In this document: one piece after another, positions 1 to 7,955 of the stretch | How positions within the stretch are numbered: the stretch's first letter is position 1 | Layout: the number at the start of each line of letters is the position of its first letter | From: WRAI01 sp031549605 | GTDB taxonomy: Bacteria > Bacillota > Clostridia > Oscillospirales > UBA929 | Length of the DNA stretch: 30,913 nt | Reading direction: 5' to 3' | Assembly: GCA_031549605.1 (NCBI GenBank) | Contig: JAVBPM010000060.1 | Location: 1 to 30,913 of the forward strand | Program-made: the position numbers and the translations under genes | Notes under the pieces: generated by a model | What the model was told of the DNA's origin: nothing | What the model saw: only the letters and a program-made list of their open reading frames with translations | Database searches by the model: none

Positions 1-761
1 TCGCGCAGGAAGGCGAGATAGTCCTCCAGACACAGCTCCTTTTGGTTCATGACCGCGGCGTGTGGCACGCCAACATAGCGAAAGTGCCACGGCTCATACA
101 GTACGCCCGTTGTGTCGATGTCCTTCTCGGGATAGCGCAGCACAAAGCCATACTTGTGCCCATGCTTGAGAATCCACTCGCCCGGCCGCGTGCTGTCAAA
201 CGACTCCTTGGGCCGCGCGTCGTGTAGCGTCTGAATGTCGAGTCCCAACCCCAGCTGGTGGTCGCTGCAGCCCGGCTTGGCAATATCGGTAATCTCGCGG
301 CCGCTCTCGGTGACCTCAACGGTCCGCCGGTCGCTGTTGTACAGCTGCGTCTGTAATTCATAGTCGCGGTAGGCGCTGATAATCAAAAGGTCGGCCAGCC
401 CCTGTGTGTCCAGCGTGTCAACCATGCTGACCAGCGCGTCGTAGGCCACCTTGCGCAGCATCATGTCGTCCTTGTTCAGCACCGGTTTGCGCGTCTCCGA
501 CAGCGGCAGCAGCGGCACTAAGTCGGGCGGTATGTAGTCGGCCGCCAGCGGGTAATCCTCGTTGGCCAGCAGCAGTGAGTCGACAGCCAAGCCGGCATCG
601 GCCGGCAGCGTGCAGCTAAGGCGCTTGGCGCCCGCCGTCACCTGCATCTTCACCACATCGGTAGTCGGTCGTTTGGCGGCAGTGGCAAACAGCCAAACCG
701 TCAGCCCGGTCAGCAGCGCCAGCACGAGCAGATACGCAATTGTAGTACGCGTTGATTTCAA
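1..761 (-). CDS. VanY-type D-alanyl-D-alanine carboxypeptidase (M15B), partial
   Basis: Zinc D,D-carboxypeptidase of the VanY/M15B family, expected to trim the terminal D-Ala from peptidoglycan stem peptides outside the membrane. The start is a TTG, chosen because GGGAG lies 7 nt upstream and no ATG or GTG fits the frame. The N-terminus is a short basic stretch followed by one hydrophobic segment (about residues 8-27), so it is a membrane anchor or signal peptide. The family motifs are visible: an SAYRD stretch, CSDHQLGLGLDI (zinc His and Asp) and EPWHFRYVG (catalytic Glu and last zinc His). About 253 codons are present and the 3' end runs off the window just after the last motif, so only the C-terminal tail is missing. 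It is transcribed divergently from the YitT gene. The family is clear; whether it is a resistance or a housekeeping enzyme cannot be told here. Confidence 0.9.
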   Translation of the reverse strand, partial: MKSTRTTIAYLLVLALLTGLTVWLFATAAKRPTTDVVKMQVTAGAKRLSCTLPADAGLAVDSLLLANEDYPLAADYIPPDLVPLLPLSETRKPVLNKDDMMLRKVAYDALVSMVDTLDTQGLADLLIISAYRDYELQTQLYNSDRRTVEVTESGREITDIAKPGCSDHQLGLGLDIQTLHDARPKESFDSTRPGEWILKHGHKYGFVLRYPEKDIDTTGVLYEPWHFRYVGVPHAAVMNQKELCLEDYLAFLR

Positions 762-789
762 GGTTTCACTCCCTTTTGTGTCAGCCTAT

Positions 790-818
790 ATTATGACGCA
801 AAACAGTTGTTTTGTCAA
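790..818 (-). promoter_or_regulatory. Promoter of the vanY-like gene
   Basis: On the - strand TTGACA (813-818) is followed after 17 bp by CATAAT (790-795), about 30 bp before the TTG start. This is a near-consensus sigma-A site. It lies back-to-back with the yitT promoter in the same intergenic region. Confidence 0.75.
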
Positions 819-840
819 TTCACCAACCACGGCAAACTGC

Positions 841-869
841 TTGCCAGTATCGGTGACCTGTGATAAAAT
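841..869 (+). promoter_or_regulatory. Promoter of the yitT-like gene
   Basis: TTGCCA (841-846), a 17-bp spacer and TAAAAT (864-869) form a good sigma-A-like promoter about 55 bp upstream of the chosen GTG start. Confidence 0.7.
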
Positions 870-924
870 ATGTCCTGCGTGCAAAGGCTATTCCTGCACG
901 AATAATTTGCAGCGAGGGATGCCT

Positions 925-1791
925 GTGAAAACCAAAAAAATTCTGACCGACATGCTGGTGGTAACGATTGGCTGCGTGCTGATGGGCCTGTCGGTCAGCC
1001 TCTTTTTCGACCCTTACCGCATCATTCCCGGCGGCCTGACCGGCCTGTCGATTTTGCTCCACGACGCCACCGGCCTGCTCAGCATCGGTTCGATTATTTT
1101 AATCGTCAACATTCCGCTTTTTTTGCTCAGCTGGATATTTGTCGGACACCACTTTCTCATCGGCACCGTCTTCGGCACAGTGGTGTCATCGTTGTTTATC
1201 GACCTGTTCAACGCCGTTCTCAAGCCACCCACCAACCTCGAGCCTTTTATGGCCGCCATCGCCGGCGCCGTCCTGATGGGATTGGGCCTCGGCCTTATCT
1301 TTACGCGCGGCTACACCTCGGGCGGCAGCGACGTCGCGGCGCGCCTGCTCAAGAATCTTATGCCCCACGTACAAATGGGTCATCTCATGCTGGTCATCGA
1401 CTGTCTCGTCATCGCCGCCGCCGGCCTGTATTACCAAGACCTCAACAGCGTCATTGTCGCGGCCGTGGCCGTCTACATCATCTCTGTGGTGGTCAACGGC
1501 GTCGTCTACGGCATCAACGTCGAGCGCGTGGCCTACATTATCAGCAGCGACCCCGACAAGGTCGTGGCCGCCATCGAAAACGACCTGCACCGCGGCGCCA
1601 CGTTGCTACACGGCGAGGGCGGCTTCCGCGGCGAGCCGCGCAAGGTCATTTTATGCGCCATCAAGCGCCAGCAGAGTGCGGCGCTGAAAATGACCGTAAA
1701 AAAAGCCGACCCCCATGCCTTTCTCATTGTCATGAGTGCCAATGAGGTGCTGGGCGAAGGCTTTCGCGATTACGACGAGAAGGCGATGTAG
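925..1791 (+). CDS. YitT family membrane protein (DUF161 + DUF2179)
   Basis: Member of the YitT family, multi-pass membrane proteins widespread in Firmicutes with no firmly established substrate. The reading frame is open well upstream, but the real start is most likely the GTG at 925: GAGGG sits 6 nt before it, whereas the ATG at 919 is only one base from that site. The 288-residue product matches the usual family length. The N-terminal part has about five hydrophobic segments with the family signature GGLTGLSILL after the first one and TRGYTSGGSDVAARLL after the fourth. The last 80 residues form the soluble DUF2179 domain (Arg-Val-Ala-Tyr-Ile-Ile start, GGF and Val-Ile-Leu-Cys strands). It has its own promoter and ends one base before the convergent HAD gene's stop codon. 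Function beyond the family name is unknown. Confidence 0.88.
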   Translation: MKTKKILTDMLVVTIGCVLMGLSVSLFFDPYRIIPGGLTGLSILLHDATGLLSIGSIILIVNIPLFLLSWIFVGHHFLIGTVFGTVVSSLFIDLFNAVLKPPTNLEPFMAAIAGAVLMGLGLGLIFTRGYTSGGSDVAARLLKNLMPHVQMGHLMLVIDCLVIAAAGLYYQDLNSVIVAAVAVYIISVVVNGVVYGINVERVAYIISSDPDKVVAAIENDLHRGATLLHGEGGFRGEPRKVILCAIKRQQSAALKMTVKKADPHAFLIVMSANEVLGEGFRDYDEKAM

Positions 1792-1792
1792 A

Positions 1793-2458
1793 TTAGGCCA
1801 GGCAGGGCGCCATCAGCGCTTGCCACGCCGCCTCATCAAAGGCGTCAAACCGTTGATGGGCCTGCGACTGATCCAAGCCGTGCCGGTTGGTGGCCGTGTA
1901 GGCATAGCAGTGCATACCGGCGGCCAGTGCCGCCTTGATGCCGTTTTCGGAGTCCTCAATCACCAGGCAACGCTGCGGTTCAACACCCAGCAGCTCGGCC
2001 GCCTTGAGAAAAATATCGGGGCTCGGCTTACCGCGCAGCACATCGCTGCCGGTCACCGCGCCGGTCAGATAATTGTCCAGCGCAAAACGCTCAATGATAT
2101 AATGCACCATCGGCGCAATCGACGACGACGCAATCGTCATCTGAACACCCGCCTGTTTCAGCCGCCGCATCCAATCCTCAACGCCCGGCTCCAGCTGCAC
2201 CTCTCCACGCTTGAGCGCGTTGAGCAGCGAGTCGGCGTAGCGGGTACATAGCTCCTCCTCGCTCAGCGCGATGTCGGGGTGCCACGACTTTACCTGCCGG
2301 CCAAATTCACGGTACGACGCACCGGTTATGGCCTCAATTTCGCGCGTGCCAAACGGCAATCCCAGCTCGGCAAACAGCTCGGCATCCGACACATTGTACA
2401 GCCGCTCGCTGTCAATCAGCACGCCGTCCATATCAAAAATCACTGCCTGAAACGTCAT
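1793..2458 (-). CDS. HAD-superfamily hydrolase, beta-phosphoglucomutase-like
   Basis: Haloacid dehalogenase enzyme of the beta-phosphoglucomutase/phosphatase-like group, 221 aa. Motif I is FDMDGVLIDS, with nucleophile Asp9 and acid Asp11. Motif II is the Ser stretch in IASSSIAP, motif III the Lys in GKPSPDIF and motif IV the Asp in IEDSENGIKAA. An alpha-helical cap lies between motifs I and II (about residues 16-85). These motifs support Mg-dependent phosphoryl transfer on a small phosphorylated metabolite. The substrate (hexose-1-phosphate mutase versus sugar-phosphate phosphatase) cannot be decided. The ATG start has AAAGGA about 8 nt upstream. Only 30 bp separate it from the divergent lipoprotein gene, and its best promoter lies inside that gene. 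Confidence 0.87.
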   Translation of the reverse strand: MTFQAVIFDMDGVLIDSERLYNVSDAELFAELGLPFGTREIEAITGASYREFGRQVKSWHPDIALSEEELCTRYADSLLNALKRGEVQLEPGVEDWMRRLKQAGVQMTIASSSIAPMVHYIIERFALDNYLTGAVTGSDVLRGKPSPDIFLKAAELLGVEPQRCLVIEDSENGIKAALAAGMHCYAYTATNRHGLDQSQAHQRFDAFDEAAWQALMAPCLA

Positions 2459-2488
2459 TGTATCATTCCTTTATTGTGAGGTGAGCCC

Positions 2489-3613
2489 GTGTACTGCAAG
2501 CGATGGCGCTGTCTGTTACTGACAGCGTTGCTTATCATTGTAACAGGTTGCTCGTCGATTGTAAACCGCGACACCAAGAGCGTCGAGCAGCACCCCGACA
2601 CCGTCGGCCTGCAGGTCGCTGCCAACAGCATCAGCGACATGGAGACGCTGACGCAGGCGGTCATGCAGCTGGTGCAGCGCACTGAAGCCAGCGGCACGCT
2701 GACCTTTTCCCACTACACAGGCGACATCGAGGCCGATTTGGCGCAGGCCTGCTACGAGGTCAGCCGCGAGACGCCGCTCGGCGCCTTTGCCGTCGACTAT
2801 ATGTCCTTCGAAACGCCGGTCATTGTCAGCGGCACCGGCCGCAGCACCGTGTTTATCCGCTACAAGCGCACACAGGCTGAGCTGGCCAGCCTGCCCCACG
2901 TTAACACCCAGCAGTTTCGCGCGCAGGTGGCGTCGGCCTTGACCAGCTACAGCCAGCGACTGGTGGTTGAAATGGGCTATTTCAACCCCGCAGACACCGA
3001 TTGCAAGCAGCTGGCGCGCCAACTGTTCATCGACTACCCGCTGTGGACAACACAGCTACCCGACATCAGCGTCAAAACCTACCCCGACAACAGCATTCGC
3101 TGCATTGTCGAAGTCACCTTCACCTACCAGCAGGACATCAAAACGCTGACCCAACAGCGCGACGCCGCCGTGGCGGCGCTGGTGCAGCGGCAGCCGGCGC
3201 GGCCTGATACCAACGACGTGCCGACGCAGCTGACGCAGCTGGCCACGTTGTTGACCACCAGTCTGCAACCCGACGACACACCCATCAACGCCGACCAGCC
3301 GGGCGTGCCCGACAGCGCTTACGGCGCGCTGGTCAAACAAAAAGCCAACACGTTGGGCATTGCCTTGGCCTTCAAGGCCATGAGCCATCGCTGGAATTTG
3401 CCCTGTCGCATTGTCATCGGTGAAAAGCAGGGCGCGCGCGCGGCGTGGAATCTCGTGCAAGTGGCCGACCAGTGGTACCATGTCGATGTCAGCCCGCCGC
3501 TGAGCGAGCAACCGGCAGTGCTGCTTAAGGGCGACGACGCCATGACCGACTACCGCTGGGACAAAAGCAAAGTGCCACCGGCGCCGGCCGACTACGCCCC
3601 GCCCACGGACTAA
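2489..3613 (+). CDS. Lipoprotein with a degenerate transglutaminase-like domain
   Basis: Predicted extracytoplasmic lipoprotein of 374 aa. A basic N-terminus and hydrophobic stretch end in the lipobox VTGC, with lipidated Cys at residue 21. The middle (about 60-240) is not recognised. Residues about 277-335 align with the transglutaminase/protease-like core: YGALVKQKAN-T-LG-IALAF, then CRIVIGE, AAWN, and WYHVDVS. In active members the first segment carries a Cys two residues before the Gly and the third reads HAWN. Here those positions are Thr288 and Ala318, and only Asp333 of the triad remains. It is therefore probably a non-catalytic binding or structural domain. The GTG start follows GAGGTG at 5 nt. 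A strong hairpin terminator follows the stop. Overall cell role is unknown. Confidence 0.75.
   Translation: MYCKRWRCLLLTALLIIVTGCSSIVNRDTKSVEQHPDTVGLQVAANSISDMETLTQAVMQLVQRTEASGTLTFSHYTGDIEADLAQACYEVSRETPLGAFAVDYMSFETPVIVSGTGRSTVFIRYKRTQAELASLPHVNTQQFRAQVASALTSYSQRLVVEMGYFNPADTDCKQLARQLFIDYPLWTTQLPDISVKTYPDNSIRCIVEVTFTYQQDIKTLTQQRDAAVAALVQRQPARPDTNDVPTQLTQLATLLTTSLQPDDTPINADQPGVPDSAYGALVKQKANTLGIALAFKAMSHRWNLPCRIVIGEKQGARAAWNLVQVADQWYHVDVSPPLSEQPAVLLKGDDAMTDYRWDKSKVPPAPADYAPPTD
2537..2565 (-). promoter_or_regulatory. Promoter of the HAD gene, inside the lipoprotein gene
   Basis: On the - strand TTTACA (2560-2565), 17 bp, then TACAAT (2537-2542), each 5/6 to consensus. It lies within the signal-peptide codons of the divergent lipoprotein gene, giving the HAD gene a leader of roughly 70 nt. 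Confidence 0.5.
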
Positions 3614-3617
3614 AACA

Positions 3618-3660
3618 ACAGGCGGCTCCGAGCACCCGGAGCCGCCTGTACTTATGTGGC
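3618..3660 (+). terminator. Hairpin terminator between convergent genes
   Basis: A perfect 13-bp stem (3618-3630 with 3637-3649) encloses a 6-nt loop. It lies 5 bp after the lipoprotein stop and in front of the convergent EF-G-like gene's 3' end. A loose T-rich stretch follows on the + strand and TGTTGTTTT on the - strand, so it may work in both directions. Confidence 0.8.
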
Positions 3661-3666
3661 TTTTTA

Positions 3667-5718
3667 TCAGTGGCCGTCTTCTTCCTCCAGCAAGTGCTTT
3701 GCCTCTTCTATCACCTTCTGCTGAATGTTGGCCGGCGCGTCCTCGTAACGCGAGAATTCAAACGTGTAGCTGCCACGGCCCTGCGTCATCGAGCGCAGGT
3801 CAATGGCATAGGTGCTCATTTCGGAAGCCGGCACCTCAGCCTCGATAATCTGGCCGTCGTCGGACGGGTTCATGCCCATCACGCGGCCGCGACGCTTGTT
3901 GAGGTCGCCGATTACGTCGCCCATGTAGCTGTCGGGCACGGTAACCTTCAGCGTGCCAATCGGTTCCAGCAGAACGGGGTTGGCCTGCGGCAGACCTGCC
4001 TTATAGGCCAGGCTGGCAGCCACCTTAAAGGCCATTTCCGACGAGTCGACGTCATGATACGAGCCGTCGACCAGCGTCGCTTTTAAAAAGACAACGGGAT
4101 AGCCGGCCAACACGCCCTTGTGGACGCAATCGCGTAAGCCCTTTTCCACGGCGGGGTGGAAGTTCTTGGGCACGCTGCCGCCAAAGATTTTTTCTTCAAA
4201 GACCAGCTCTTCGACGTCACCCGGCTCAAACTCGACCCAAATGTGGCCGTACTGTCCGTGACCGCCCGACTGTTTCTTGTGCTTGCCCTCCACTTTGACT
4301 TTTTTGCGAATTTTTTCACGGTAGGCCACGCGCGGCGCCGACGTCTCAACCTCAACGCCAAATTTGTGTTTTAAGCGCGAGCACAGCACGTCGAGATGGA
4401 TGTCGCCCATGCCGCTGACCACCAGCTGGTGCGTCTCGGCGTTGTTGACCAAAATAAAGGTCATGTCCTCCTCGGCCATGCGGTGCAGACCGTTGGCAAT
4501 CTTGTCCTCCTGACCGCGCACCTTGGGTGACAGCGCCTGCGAGTAGCAGGGCGGGTTAAACGTAATGCCCACCGCAGCCTTGACATCATGGCTGTCGCAC
4601 AGCGTATCGCCGGTATGTACATCCAGCAGCTTGGCCACAGCGCCAATGTCGCCGCAGGCCACCTCTTTCACTTCTTCGTTTTTCTTACCACGTACGGTAT
4701 AGATATGGCCGATTTTTTCAGGATGGCCGGTACGCGCGTTAATCAGCGACATATCCGACGTCACCCTGCCGCGCAGTACCTTGAAGAACGAGAACTTGCC
4801 ATACTGATCCGACAGCGTCTTAAACACCAGCGCCACGGTGGCACCGGCGGGATCGCACACAATGTCGCCGCCGTCGACGGCCTTTTCAGCCGGTCGTTCC
4901 TCGGGCGCGGGGCAGTAGTCGACAATCGCCTGCAACAGCAGCTCGGTGCCCAGACCGGTCACCGCCGAACCGCAGAAGACAGGCGCGAGCGAGCCGCCCT
5001 TGACACCGGCGGCAATGCCCTTTTTCAATTCCTCGGCGGTAAACGTCTCGCCACCAAAGAATTTGTCCATCAGCGCGTCGTCAGTCTCGGCGACGTTCTC
5101 GGCCAAAATGGCATAGTAGTCATCAACCTGTGCCGTCATGGCATCGGTCATCGGCAGCTCAACCTGCTTGCCACCCTCCATTTTATAGGCCTTGCGCGTG
5201 GCGATGTCAATCACACCGACAGTCTTGCCGCCGTCGACGGCCGGCACCACCACGGGGCAGACCGAGATGCCAAAGTGGCTGCGCAGCGTGTCAAAGGCGC
5301 GCTGGAAGTTGGCGTTTTCCTCGTCCAGCTTGCCGACATAGATCATTTTGGGCAGCTTGCGCTGGGTGGCGAACTTCCACGACTTCTCCGTGCCGACGCC
5401 AACGCCGCCCTTGGCCGTGCAGACAATCAGCGCGGCGTCGCTGACGCGCAGCGCTTGGAAAACCTCGCCCTCAAAGTCATAGTAGCCCGGCGTATCCAAA
5501 ATATTGAGCTTGCAGTTGTTATACTTGAGCGGCAGAGGCTTGCCGGCAATGGTAATCTGGCGTTTGATCTCCTCGGGATCAAAGTCGCCGATTGTATTGC
5601 CGTCAGCGATCTTTCCGAGTCGGTCTGTGGTTTTCGTCAGAAAGAGCATGCTCTCGCTCAGGGAGGTCTTACCGTCACTACCGTGACCCAACAGACATAC
5701 GTTACGCAGTTGACTCAT
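3667..5718 (-). CDS. Elongation factor G-like GTPase (FusA2-type paralogue)
   Basis: Translation-factor GTPase of 683 aa with EF-G domain order: G domain (1 to about 265), beta-barrel domain II, then domains III-V to the end. The P-loop is GHGSDGKTS (11-19) and switch I includes DFDPEEIKRQIT. G3 is DTPGYYDF (75-82), where canonical EF-G has His after DTPG; Tyr or Phe there is known from the EF-G-like paralogues of Clostridia. G4 is GKLD (129-132) instead of NKxD, which is more unusual. The strong similarity to EF-G outside these sites argues against a pseudogene. The start is the ATG preceded by AAAGGAGAGG, rather than a GTG 48 bp further upstream. It is not beside rpsL/rpsG/tuf, so it is probably not the housekeeping EF-G. 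Exact function unknown. Confidence 0.87.
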   Translation of the reverse strand: MSQLRNVCLLGHGSDGKTSLSESMLFLTKTTDRLGKIADGNTIGDFDPEEIKRQITIAGKPLPLKYNNCKLNILDTPGYYDFEGEVFQALRVSDAALIVCTAKGGVGVGTEKSWKFATQRKLPKMIYVGKLDEENANFQRAFDTLRSHFGISVCPVVVPAVDGGKTVGVIDIATRKAYKMEGGKQVELPMTDAMTAQVDDYYAILAENVAETDDALMDKFFGGETFTAEELKKGIAAGVKGGSLAPVFCGSAVTGLGTELLLQAIVDYCPAPEERPAEKAVDGGDIVCDPAGATVALVFKTLSDQYGKFSFFKVLRGRVTSDMSLINARTGHPEKIGHIYTVRGKKNEEVKEVACGDIGAVAKLLDVHTGDTLCDSHDVKAAVGITFNPPCYSQALSPKVRGQEDKIANGLHRMAEEDMTFILVNNAETHQLVVSGMGDIHLDVLCSRLKHKFGVEVETSAPRVAYREKIRKKVKVEGKHKKQSGGHGQYGHIWVEFEPGDVEELVFEEKIFGGSVPKNFHPAVEKGLRDCVHKGVLAGYPVVFLKATLVDGSYHDVDSSEMAFKVAASLAYKAGLPQANPVLLEPIGTLKVTVPDSYMGDVIGDLNKRRGRVMGMNPSDDGQIIEAEVPASEMSTYAIDLRSMTQGRGSYTFEFSRYEDAPANIQQKVIEEAKHLLEEEDGH

Positions 5719-5783
5719 TGCTTCCTCTCCTTTGTTTCGGCAAAGCCGAATGGCGCGGCCGGACAACCGACCGTATCTCGGCT

Positions 5784-5812
5784 ATTATACACGACACGAG
5801 CTTTGCTGGCAA
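5784..5812 (-). promoter_or_regulatory. Promoter of the EF-G-like gene
   Basis: On the - strand TTGCCA (5807-5812), 17 bp, TATAAT (5784-5789). The perfect -10 and optimal spacing suggest strong expression, with a leader of about 60 nt. Confidence 0.8.
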
Positions 5813-5844
5813 GGCTTATTTTGTAGAAAATGTCAAAAAAATTG

Positions 5845-6444
5845 TCACACCGGCAATCGGATTAGTGCATCTTCCAACAGGCTTATCAGTGCATCTGCCG
5901 CCTCGCGCTTAGCCGTTTGCGCGCGCTCAAGCAACTGGCACAGACAGGGGTCGTGGCAGCCGGACAGCATCTGCGCGTAGCGATTGGCGGCATGAGCCTC
6001 GTCAAAAAACAGCGCGCGCAGCGTCGGCAGCAGCTCGCCACCGGCCGGACAATCGTGGTTGTCAGGCAGCTCAGGCCGCTGGCCGGTCAGCAGATAACAG
6101 ACCGACGCCAAGCGCCGCGCCAGCTGCCGTTGCCGCGTTTTCAACGTGCCAAACAGTCGCGCGGCGCGGCGGTCGCTCACCTTGCCGGCCAGACAGCCAT
6201 AGGTCATCTCCAAAAGCTGTTCGGCCGCCACCGCTAAACATAGCTGCCGCTTCAGCTCGTCGCCCGCCTGTTCAAAGCAGGCATAGCCGCCTGACGCCGG
6301 CTCAGCCGCAGCGGCCGGTGCCGGCTCAAGCGGCGGACTAAGAAAATCAGCCGGTGTCTCCAGCTGCGACAATCGTGGCTGCACCTGCGCCCACAGCTCG
6401 TTCAGCCGCTGCAGCTCCTGCGGATCAATGGTTGGGTTCATCAT
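5845..6444 (-). CDS. Small ferritin-like (rubrerythrin-related) hypothetical protein
   Basis: A 199-aa, mostly alpha-helical protein I cannot name firmly. Residues about 65-195 look like a four-helix bundle. One helix carries AAEQLLEMTY and a later one FFDEAHAANRY; the paired Glu and the Glu-x-x-His spacing resemble the metal-ligand helices of rubrerythrin-like ferritin domains. The N-terminal 60 residues are Pro/Ala-rich and probably disordered. There are several Cys (including CHDPCLC), but no rubredoxin CxxC pair. The start follows GGAGG; ATGs at 6444 and 6441 are both possible. A 6-bp hairpin (6458-6472) lies in the leader next to the ribosome site. Metal binding is inference from motif spacing. 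Confidence 0.5.
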   Translation of the reverse strand: MMNPTIDPQELQRLNELWAQVQPRLSQLETPADFLSPPLEPAPAAAAEPASGGYACFEQAGDELKRQLCLAVAAEQLLEMTYGCLAGKVSDRRAARLFGTLKTRQRQLARRLASVCYLLTGQRPELPDNHDCPAGGELLPTLRALFFDEAHAANRYAQMLSGCHDPCLCQLLERAQTAKREAADALISLLEDALIRLPV

Positions 6445-6457
6445 ACAGGCCTCCTCA

Positions 6458-6472
6458 ACGGCCTCCGGCCGT
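6458..6472. other. Short leader hairpin next to a ribosome-binding site
   Basis: A perfect 6-bp inverted repeat (ACGGCC / GGCCGT) with a 3-nt loop sits 10 bp upstream of the GGAGG of the ferritin-like gene. It could protect the transcript end or influence ribosome access; this is inference. Confidence 0.35.
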
Positions 6473-6514
6473 CACACTATTGTATGACCGCCAAGCCACA
6501 AGCTGTGCCTCAGC

Positions 6515-6554
6515 CCATAAAAAACAAGGCGCCGGAAGCAACTCCGGCGCCTTG
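6515..6554 (-). terminator. Rho-independent terminator after dacA-like gene
   Basis: A perfect 12-bp stem (6525-6536 with 6543-6554) with loop AGCAAC is followed on the - strand by TTTTTT. It lies a few bases downstream of the carboxypeptidase stop codon and separates it from the ferritin-like gene. Confidence 0.88.
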
Positions 6555-6561
6555 TGCATTG

Positions 6562-7884
6562 TTATTTGTCGCGGTAGCCCCGCTCCTTGCGTTTCTTGTT
6601 GTGCTGAATGGCGATGACAATATACACCACAATCAACAGCACCAACAGTATCGCGCCGCCCCAGATAAACACCTTGGCCTTCTGATAAAAGGCGGATATC
6701 TGAATGCCGACGTAGGCGCCCTCCGACCGCTCGATGGCGGCGTCGGTTACCAGCGGCAGCGTGGCAATCACCGTGTCACCGTCCATGACGTCGACTGTGC
6801 CCATCTGCTGTCCTATTTGCACCGGCGCAATCAACACACCGGCATCGTCACGGTTGCCCACCTTGACATCAACAAAGGGCACGCACTTGAGTGTCGACTT
6901 GTCAAAGTCCTTGGGCACAACCGTTTCCACACCTTCGCCCGTAACCAGATTGACCAAATCGGCGTCCTTGCCGGCCGCCACCGCCTGTGACAGCACCGGC
7001 TCGCCCTTGGCCACCAGTTCGCGCCGTTCAAAGTTGCCAAAACCCCAGTCCAGCAGCTTAATCGACTCGGTAAAGCTGCCCACCTGCTGGTCGGCCGTCA
7101 TGCCGGCGCCCATAACCACACACAACAGCTCCATCGAGTTTTTGGTCGCCAGCGACACCAAACAGTGTCCCGCCGGCGTCGTGTAGCCCGTTTTGATGCC
7201 CTTGGCGCCCGGATAGTAGTGCGGCGACTTGGCCTGCTGGGCAATCAAGCCGTTGGTTGTCTTCAAGATGCGCGCGGCCGACTTGTTGGTCGCCTTGACC
7301 TCATAGCTCTCGGTATGCGTAATATCCAAAAACATCGATTGCTTGCGCGCCTCCATGGCAATCAGATACAAATCATAGGCCGTCGTGTAGTGGTCGGGGT
7401 CGTGCAGGCCGTGCGGATTGACAAAGTGGGTGTCCACACAGCCAATTTCCTGCGCCTTGGCGTTCATCATGTCGACAAAGGCGGGCACCGAGCCGGCCAC
7501 TTCTTCGGCCAAGACATTACACGCCTCATTGGCCGATTTCAGCATGACGCAGTAGAGCAAATCCTTAACCGTCAGCGTCTCACCCGCCACCAAATTGGCC
7601 GTGCTGCCATCAGGGTTCAGATTTTGCAGCGCCGTCTCGCTCACCGTCACCATATCATCAAGATTAAGATGCTCGAGCGCCAGTAAGGTTGTCATAATTT
7701 TCGTCGTGCTGGCGGGGTAGCACCGTTCCTGCGCGTTTTTGTCATACAACACACGCTTTGACGACGTCTCGACCAAAATGACGTTTTTCGCTTGGATATC
7801 CGGGCTTTCAACGGCGTAAGACCGTTGCGGCACAACAAAAAGAACCGTCATAATCAGAACGGCGCAAATCCACAAACGCTTCAA
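6562..7884 (-). CDS. dacA: D-alanyl-D-alanine carboxypeptidase (PBP5/DacA type, S11)
   Basis: Low-molecular-weight penicillin-binding protein that removes the terminal D-Ala of peptidoglycan stem peptides at the outer face of the membrane. A signal peptide covers about residues 1-24. All three active-site motifs are present: STTK (59-62, nucleophile Ser59), SAN (117-119) and KTG (231-233). The beta-rich PBP5 C-terminal domain follows (about 280-375), then a membrane segment near 405-427 and a very basic tail ending in Lys/Arg residues. This is a true transmembrane anchor rather than an amphipathic helix. Length, 440 aa, is normal for Firmicutes. The start is TTG, with GAGG 9 nt upstream; the nearby ATG is in another frame. 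It is monocistronic, with its own promoter and terminator. Confidence 0.92.
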   Translation of the reverse strand: MKRLWICAVLIMTVLFVVPQRSYAVESPDIQAKNVILVETSSKRVLYDKNAQERCYPASTTKIMTTLLALEHLNLDDMVTVSETALQNLNPDGSTANLVAGETLTVKDLLYCVMLKSANEACNVLAEEVAGSVPAFVDMMNAKAQEIGCVDTHFVNPHGLHDPDHYTTAYDLYLIAMEARKQSMFLDITHTESYEVKATNKSAARILKTTNGLIAQQAKSPHYYPGAKGIKTGYTTPAGHCLVSLATKNSMELLCVVMGAGMTADQQVGSFTESIKLLDWGFGNFERRELVAKGEPVLSQAVAAGKDADLVNLVTGEGVETVVPKDFDKSTLKCVPFVDVKVGNRDDAGVLIAPVQIGQQMGTVDVMDGDTVIATLPLVTDAAIERSEGAYVGIQISAFYQKAKVFIWGGAILLVLLIVVYIVIAIQHNKKRKERGYRDK

Positions 7885-7915
7885 ACAGCATCACCTCGCC
7901 CTATGAGATTGTATT

Positions 7916-7944
7916 ATTATACATGATACCGTCCGAAATGTGAA
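7916..7944 (-). promoter_or_regulatory. Promoter of the dacA-like gene
   Basis: On the - strand TTCACA (7939-7944), 17 bp, TATAAT (7916-7921). The -35 box lies just beyond the stop codon of the large upstream gene. Confidence 0.75.
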
Positions 7945-7955
7945 GTGCTTTATGG

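Noticed and set aside
562..924. N-terminal extension of the YitT frame
   Set aside because: It overlaps the divergent vanY-like gene and both promoters; the GTG at 925 has the right ribosome site and gives the normal family length.
4588..5826. A 412-codon + strand frame opposite the EF-G-like gene
   Set aside because: Composition-driven shadow; it runs through the real gene's promoter and shows no recognisable domain.
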